A stretch of DNA of 64,000 nucleotides, taken from NCBI GenBank assembly GCA_009837445.1, contig VXTM01000021.1:1-64000 (forward strand), written 5' to 3'. Below the pieces are notes generated by a model. That model was not told the origin of the DNA. It worked only from the letters and a program-made list of their open reading frames with translations, and ran no database searches. This document shows, in pieces, positions 60,659 to 64,000 of the stretch. A program made the position numbers and the translations under genes. This DNA comes from Acidimicrobiaceae bacterium. GTDB lineage: Bacteria > Actinomycetota > Acidimicrobiia > Acidimicrobiales > Aldehydirespiratoraceae. Positions within the stretch are counted from its first letter, which is position 1. Every line of letters starts with the position of its first letter.

Positions 60659-61357
60659 TCAAATACGGGTGGCGGTGATCAGCTGGGCGATGCCGGCGCT
60701 CAACCGGCGGTGCTGCACGTCGGTGAACCCGGCGGTGCGCACCATGGCCTGCAGCTCGCCGGACGGGGGCAGGTAGGCGACAGAGTCGGGCAGGTAGCGG
60801 TAGGCGTCCCGGTCCGACAGCACGGCCCCGATCAGGGGGACGACCCGACCGAAGTACAAGCCGTGGCCCCAGCGCAGGACCGGGTTGGAGGGCTGGTCCA
60901 CCTCCAGCAGACCGATGCGCCCCCCGGGCCGCAGCACCCGGGCCAGCTCGGCGAGCAGCGGCGGCACCGAGGTGAGGTTGCGCAGGGCGAAGCCGCAGGT
61001 CGCGCCATCGAGCGCGCCGCCGGGAACCGGCAGCTCCAGAACGTCGGCGTTGACCAGCAGTGGGCCCGAACCGCCGACCTCCGGGGGGGCCGCCTGCAGC
61101 ATTCCCATCGAGAAGTCGAAGCCGACGGTCCAGTGACCTTGCCGGACCAGCTCCCGGCAAAGGTCCCCGGTGCCGCAGGCCAGATCGGCCACCCGCGAAC
61201 CGGCGGGCAGGGCCAGCGCCCGCACGGTGCGGCGACGCCAGGCCACGTCGAGCCGCAGGGTCATGACCCGGTTCACCAGGTCGTATCGGGGCGCGATGGC
61301 GTCGAACATCTCCCGAACGGCCCGGCGCTTGTCGGCGCCGGAGGGCAGGTTGCTCAC
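60659..61357 (-). CDS. menG: Demethylmenaquinone methyltransferase (UbiE/MenG)
   Basis: SAM-dependent C-methyltransferase for the last step of menaquinone synthesis; 232 residues. Signatures are MFDAIAPRYDLVNRVMTLRLD, the SAM loop VADLACGTGDLCREL, FDFSMGML, CGFALRNLTSVPPLL and LLEVDQP. The GTG at 61357 overlaps the stop of the upstream membrane-protein gene (GTGA), so they are coupled. Proximity to menA supports the menaquinone assignment over ubiquinone. Confidence 0.92.
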   Translation of the reverse strand: MSNLPSGADKRRAVREMFDAIAPRYDLVNRVMTLRLDVAWRRRTVRALALPAGSRVADLACGTGDLCRELVRQGHWTVGFDFSMGMLQAAPPEVGGSGPLLVNADVLELPVPGGALDGATCGFALRNLTSVPPLLAELARVLRPGGRIGLLEVDQPSNPVLRWGHGLYFGRVVPLIGAVLSDRDAYRYLPDSVAYLPPSGELQAMVRTAGFTDVQHRRLSAGIAQLITATRI

Positions 61358-61743
61358 CCGCGCTGGCGCTTGGGCCAGTACCGCTGGTAGTTGCGGCTCA
61401 TGGGGTGCAGCAGGAGGGCCACCAGCGCGACGTCGAACAGCAGGCCGATCAACTGGCTGAACGTCCGGCTCAAGTTGTTGATGTCCTGAATGACTTCTAG
61501 TAGCGATCCGGCCAGCGTGAGCGCGGCAACGACTACGCCGACTATGTAGCCCCAGCGCCTCTCGTTGGCAATGCCGTAGGCGGCCGTCACGAAGCCCACC
61601 GCCAGCACGAGCGAGGACACCGTCAGGAATGCGCCGAGAAGAAGCCCGAATACCAGCAGGACGCCGCCCCGGAAGTACAGCAGCAACTGGGCGATGTACA
61701 GCGTCTGAGGCTGGTTGCGGTTGACCCAGATGCGGGGCTCCAT
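61354..61743 (-). CDS. Four-helix membrane protein of unknown function
   Basis: A 129-residue protein with about four hydrophobic segments between residues 15 and 113, a short N-terminus (MEPRIWVNRNQPQTLYIAQL, in part) and a basic C-terminal end (NYQRYWPKRQRG). I do not recognise the family. It overlaps menG by 4 bases, so a link to quinone synthesis or membrane biology is possible but unproven. CATACT on the minus strand (61750-61755) lies 6 bases before the ATG. Confidence 0.75.
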   Translation of the reverse strand: MEPRIWVNRNQPQTLYIAQLLLYFRGGVLLVFGLLLGAFLTVSSLVLAVGFVTAAYGIANERRWGYIVGVVVAALTLAGSLLEVIQDINNLSRTFSQLIGLLFDVALVALLLHPMSRNYQRYWPKRQRG

Positions 61744-61761
61744 GACTCCAGTATGCAGGCG

Positions 61762-62454
61762 CTAGCTGGGTAGGCGGCGGTAGGCGCGGTCGGTGTGGTG
61801 GTGCTCGAAGCCGATCCGGCGGTAGACGGCGTTGGCCGGGTGGTTGTCGGACTCCACGTACAGCATGCCGACGGCCAGCCCGCGGGCAGACAGCCACTCC
61901 AGGCCGGCCAGGGTCATGGGCCGGCCCAGCCCCTGGCCCGAGAAGTCGGGGTCGACGGCGATGACGTAGATCTCACCGAGCGGCGGGTCGTGGGCGGGGT
62001 GGACCTTGGTCCAGCAGAACCCGGCCAGGCGGCCGTCGCAGTGGTGCAGGCGGAAGCCGTCGGGGTCGAACCACGGCTCGGCCATCCGGTTGCGCACATC
62101 GTCGGCGCGGAGGCCACCCTGCTCGGGATGCCAGTGGAAGGCCCGGTTGTTGACCGTCACGAACTCATCGATGTCGTCGATCATGAAGGCCCTGGTGGCC
62201 AGGCCCGACGGCTCAGCCGGCAGCCGGCAGCGCAACTGCCACAGGTCGCGGTAGGGCTCGAAGCCGTGGCGACGGGCCGGGTCGTCGTCGCCCGCCGCGA
62301 CCTCCCTGATCCAGAGTTGGGCTCCGCCACCGGCTTCCAGTCCGGCCAGCGACTCGTCGAGGATGGCGGCCAGTTCTCCCGCGGCCCGGCCCTCGTACAC
62401 CACGACCTGGGCCTCGCCGCCCGCCTTCGCCGGCTGATTCACCTCGTAGCGCAC
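61762..62454 (-). CDS. mshD: Mycothiol synthase-like GNAT acetyltransferase
   Basis: A 230-residue GNAT protein resembling the C-terminal half of MshD, which acetylates Cys-GlcN-Ins to make mycothiol. Visible signatures are FVTVNNRAFHWHPEQGG, WFDPDGFRLHHCDGRLAGFCWTK (in parts), the acetyl-CoA region GEIYVIAVDPDFSGQGLGRPMT (in parts) and YVESDNHPANAVYRRIGFEHH (in parts). Classic MshD is about 300 residues with two GNAT domains; here the first is much shortened. GTG 62454 follows TACTCT by 7 bases; a longer start at 62577 would cross into the nth coding region. Confidence 0.87.
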   Translation of the reverse strand: MRYEVNQPAKAGGEAQVVVYEGRAAGELAAILDESLAGLEAGGGAQLWIREVAAGDDDPARRHGFEPYRDLWQLRCRLPAEPSGLATRAFMIDDIDEFVTVNNRAFHWHPEQGGLRADDVRNRMAEPWFDPDGFRLHHCDGRLAGFCWTKVHPAHDPPLGEIYVIAVDPDFSGQGLGRPMTLAGLEWLSARGLAVGMLYVESDNHPANAVYRRIGFEHHHTDRAYRRLPS

Positions 62455-62461
62455 CGGATCG

Positions 62462-62477
62462 AGAGTACCGCTAGCTT
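62462..62477. promoter_or_regulatory. Divergent mshD/nth leaderless promoters, 30 bases between starts
   Basis: Minus-strand TACTCT (62462-62467) lies 7 bases before mshD GTG 62454. Plus-strand TAGCTT (62472-62477) lies 7 bases before nth ATG 62485. The two -10 boxes are 4 bases apart, so RNA polymerase could probably occupy only one at a time. Confidence 0.5.
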
Positions 62478-62484
62478 CACTCCG

Positions 62485-63126
62485 ATGGCCCGCCCCAGAA
62501 GTCCCAAGGGCCGAGCCCGGCGCACTAACGAGCGCCTGAGGCTCGAGTACCCCGACGCGGTGTGCGAGCTCGATCACGGCAACGCCTTCGAGCTCCTGGT
62601 GGCCACCATCCTGTCGGCCCAGGCCACCGACGTGGGCGTCAACAAGGCCACACCGGCGCTGTTCGCCCGTTTCGGTGATGCCGAGTCCCTGGCCGAAGTC
62701 GAGCCTGAGGAGGTGCAGCCCTACATCGGCACCATCGGGCTGTTCCGCAACAAGTCCAAGAGCCTGGTGGGCATGGCCCGGATGCTGGTGGACGACTACC
62801 GGGGAGAGGTCCCGGGCGCCATGAAGGACCTGGTGCGCCTGCCGGGCGTGGGCCGCAAGACCGCCAACGTGATCCGCAGCGTGGCCCTAGGGCTGCCGGG
62901 CCTGCCGGTGGACACCCACGTGACGCGGCTGTCGAACCTGCTCGGATTGACCGCCGAGACCGACCCGGTGAAGATCGAGCTGGAGCTGAACCCGATGATC
63001 CCGGCCGCCGAGCGGGGCGACTTCAGCCTGCGCATGATCCTTCACGGCCGCCGGGTGTGCGTGGCCCGCCGGCCCCGCTGCGAGGACTGCGTGCTCAACG
63101 ACTTCTGCCCGTCCAGCAGGGTCTGA
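62485..63126 (+). CDS. nth: Endonuclease III
   Basis: Base-excision repair glycosylase/AP lyase for oxidised pyrimidines; 213 residues. LLVATILSAQATDVGVNKATP, the helix-hairpin-helix LPGVGRKTANVI with catalytic Lys, catalytic Asp in PVDTHVTRLSN, and the [4Fe-4S] motif C-x6-C-x2-C-x5-C (CVARRPRCEDCVLNDFC) are all present. ATG 62485 follows TAGCTT by 7 bases. Confidence 0.96.
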   Translation: MARPRSPKGRARRTNERLRLEYPDAVCELDHGNAFELLVATILSAQATDVGVNKATPALFARFGDAESLAEVEPEEVQPYIGTIGLFRNKSKSLVGMARMLVDDYRGEVPGAMKDLVRLPGVGRKTANVIRSVALGLPGLPVDTHVTRLSNLLGLTAETDPVKIELELNPMIPAAERGDFSLRMILHGRRVCVARRPRCEDCVLNDFCPSSRV

Positions 63127-63178
63127 GCGTCGGGGGCGCCGAACCGAGAAGCTCAGCCGTCACCGGTAGCGTTGTACG

Positions 63179-64000
63179 GTGCTCAGCCGCCTCGACCTGC
63201 GCGGCGACAGCGGTCCCGTCGCCTCCCGCCTGCCGCGGCCCGAGGCCGCGCCCGCGGGCCCACTGGAGGCGGTGCGGGCCATCATCGCCGAGGTCCGCGA
63301 ACGGGGCGACGACGCCCTTCGCGAGCTGACCGAGCGCTTCGACGGGGCCTCGCCGGCCAGTCTCACGGTGGCACCCGACGAGATCGCCAACGCGGCCGCC
63401 CGGACACCGGACCGGGTGCGCGAGGCTCTGGCGGCGGCGGCGGCCAACGTGGACGCCTATCACCGTCACCAGTTGCTCGACGATTCGGTCCACAACAGGG
63501 GCGGCGTCACGGTCACCGAGCGCCACCTGCCGGTGCGCCGGGCCGGCTGCTACGTGCCCGGGGGCCGGGCCGCCTACCCGTCGACACTGATCATGACCAC
63601 GGTGCCGGCCAGGGTGGCCGGCGTGGACGAGATCGCGGTATGCGTGCCGCCCGGACCCGACGGCCGCATAGCCGACGTGACGCTGGCCGCGGCCGCCACG
63701 GTGGGCATCGACGAGATCCATCCCGCGGGCGGGGCCCAAGCCATCGCCGCCCTCGCCTACGGAACCGAGTCGATCCCTGCCGTCGACGTGATCGCGGGAC
63801 CGGGCAACGCCTACGTGGCCCTGGCCCAGCGTGAAGTGGCCGGGGTCGTGGGTGTGCCCGCAGCCTTCGCGGGACCTTCGGAAGTGGTGGTGATGGCCGA
63901 CGCCGGCGCCGACCCCACCTTCGCGGCGGCCGATGTGATCCTCCAGGCCGAACACGGCCCGGACGGACTGGCGTGGCTGGTCACCTGGGACGAGGCCACT
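63179..64000 (+). CDS. hisD: Histidinol dehydrogenase, C-terminus beyond window edge
   Basis: The first 274 codons are open to the right edge. HisD performs the last two oxidations of histidine synthesis with NAD and zinc. Signatures present are RRAGCYVPGGRAAYPSTLIM, PAGGAQAIAALAYGTESIP, VIAGPGNAYVALAQREV and AGPSEVVVMAD, and AEHGPDG near the edge. TAGCGT (63167-63172) lies 6 bases before the GTG, fitting a leaderless start. Roughly 150 more residues are expected outside the window. Confidence 0.94.
   Translation, partial: MLSRLDLRGDSGPVASRLPRPEAAPAGPLEAVRAIIAEVRERGDDALRELTERFDGASPASLTVAPDEIANAAARTPDRVREALAAAAANVDAYHRHQLLDDSVHNRGGVTVTERHLPVRRAGCYVPGGRAAYPSTLIMTTVPARVAGVDEIAVCVPPGPDGRIADVTLAAAATVGIDEIHPAGGAQAIAALAYGTESIPAVDVIAGPGNAYVALAQREVAGVVGVPAAFAGPSEVVVMADAGADPTFAAADVILQAEHGPDGLAWLVTWDEAT

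Overview
The window is 64 kb of high-GC DNA from an actinobacterium. Lineage markers are a mycothiol synthase (MshD), a Bpa-type proteasome activator, an MtrA/MtrB two-component system followed by a GerMN lipoprotein, DUF3040, SepF and DivIVA, and two DUF222/13E12-type HNH proteins. Gene content and order suggest the class Acidimicrobiia, but that placement is inference and no rRNA gene is present to confirm it. Genes are tightly packed on both strands. Many coding regions join by 4-base overlaps (GTGA, ATGA), and many first genes appear to be transcribed without a leader.

Layout. 1-1.6 kb: the N-terminal part of a DUF222 protein running off the left edge, then RNase P RNA, both on the minus strand. 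1.6-7.6 kb: trpD, queG, a PimB-like glycosyltransferase, an SRPBCC protein, a ROK glucokinase and pfkA. 7.7-10.8 kb (minus): membrane protein, mtrA, mtrB, GerMN lipoprotein. 10.9-12.7 kb: dinB and a DUF3040 protein. 12.8-17.4 kb (minus): MoxR, DUF58 and transglutaminase. 17.4-19.0 kb: a small conserved protein, an HNH endonuclease and a lipoate-ligase-like protein.

19.1-39.6 kb is the division and cell-wall (dcw) region: mraZ, rsmH, ftsL, ftsI, murE, mraY, murD, ftsW, murG, murC, murB, ftsQ, ftsZ, pgeF, yggS, sepF, yggT, divIVA, a DksA-like gene, lspA and rluD. murF is absent from its usual place between murE and mraY. The cluster begins with a strong promoter, a five-copy 10-base-period repeat that fits an MraZ operator, and a long hairpin leader before rsmH.

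39.6-49 kb holds an Rrf2 regulator, a phosphodiesterase, bpa, dnaE, an unknown protein, a nitroreductase and a Zn-ribbon/OB-fold plus thiolase pair. 49.0-56.3 kb looks accessory: a ~1700-residue protein fusing a DEDD exonuclease, a RecQ helicase and a UvrD-type helicase, then a VOC protein and a second DUF222/HNH protein. 56.4-64 kb returns to core functions: a YyaL-type thioredoxin-domain protein, a response regulator, menA and menG, a YbaK protein, mshD, nth and the start of hisD.

The main points for a second look are the triple-domain helicase/nuclease, the recurrent leaderless start architecture (16 starts with a TANNNT-like box 6-8 bases upstream), the mraZ operator and rsmH leader RNA, and two DUF222 genes that share upstream DNA as well as coding sequence.
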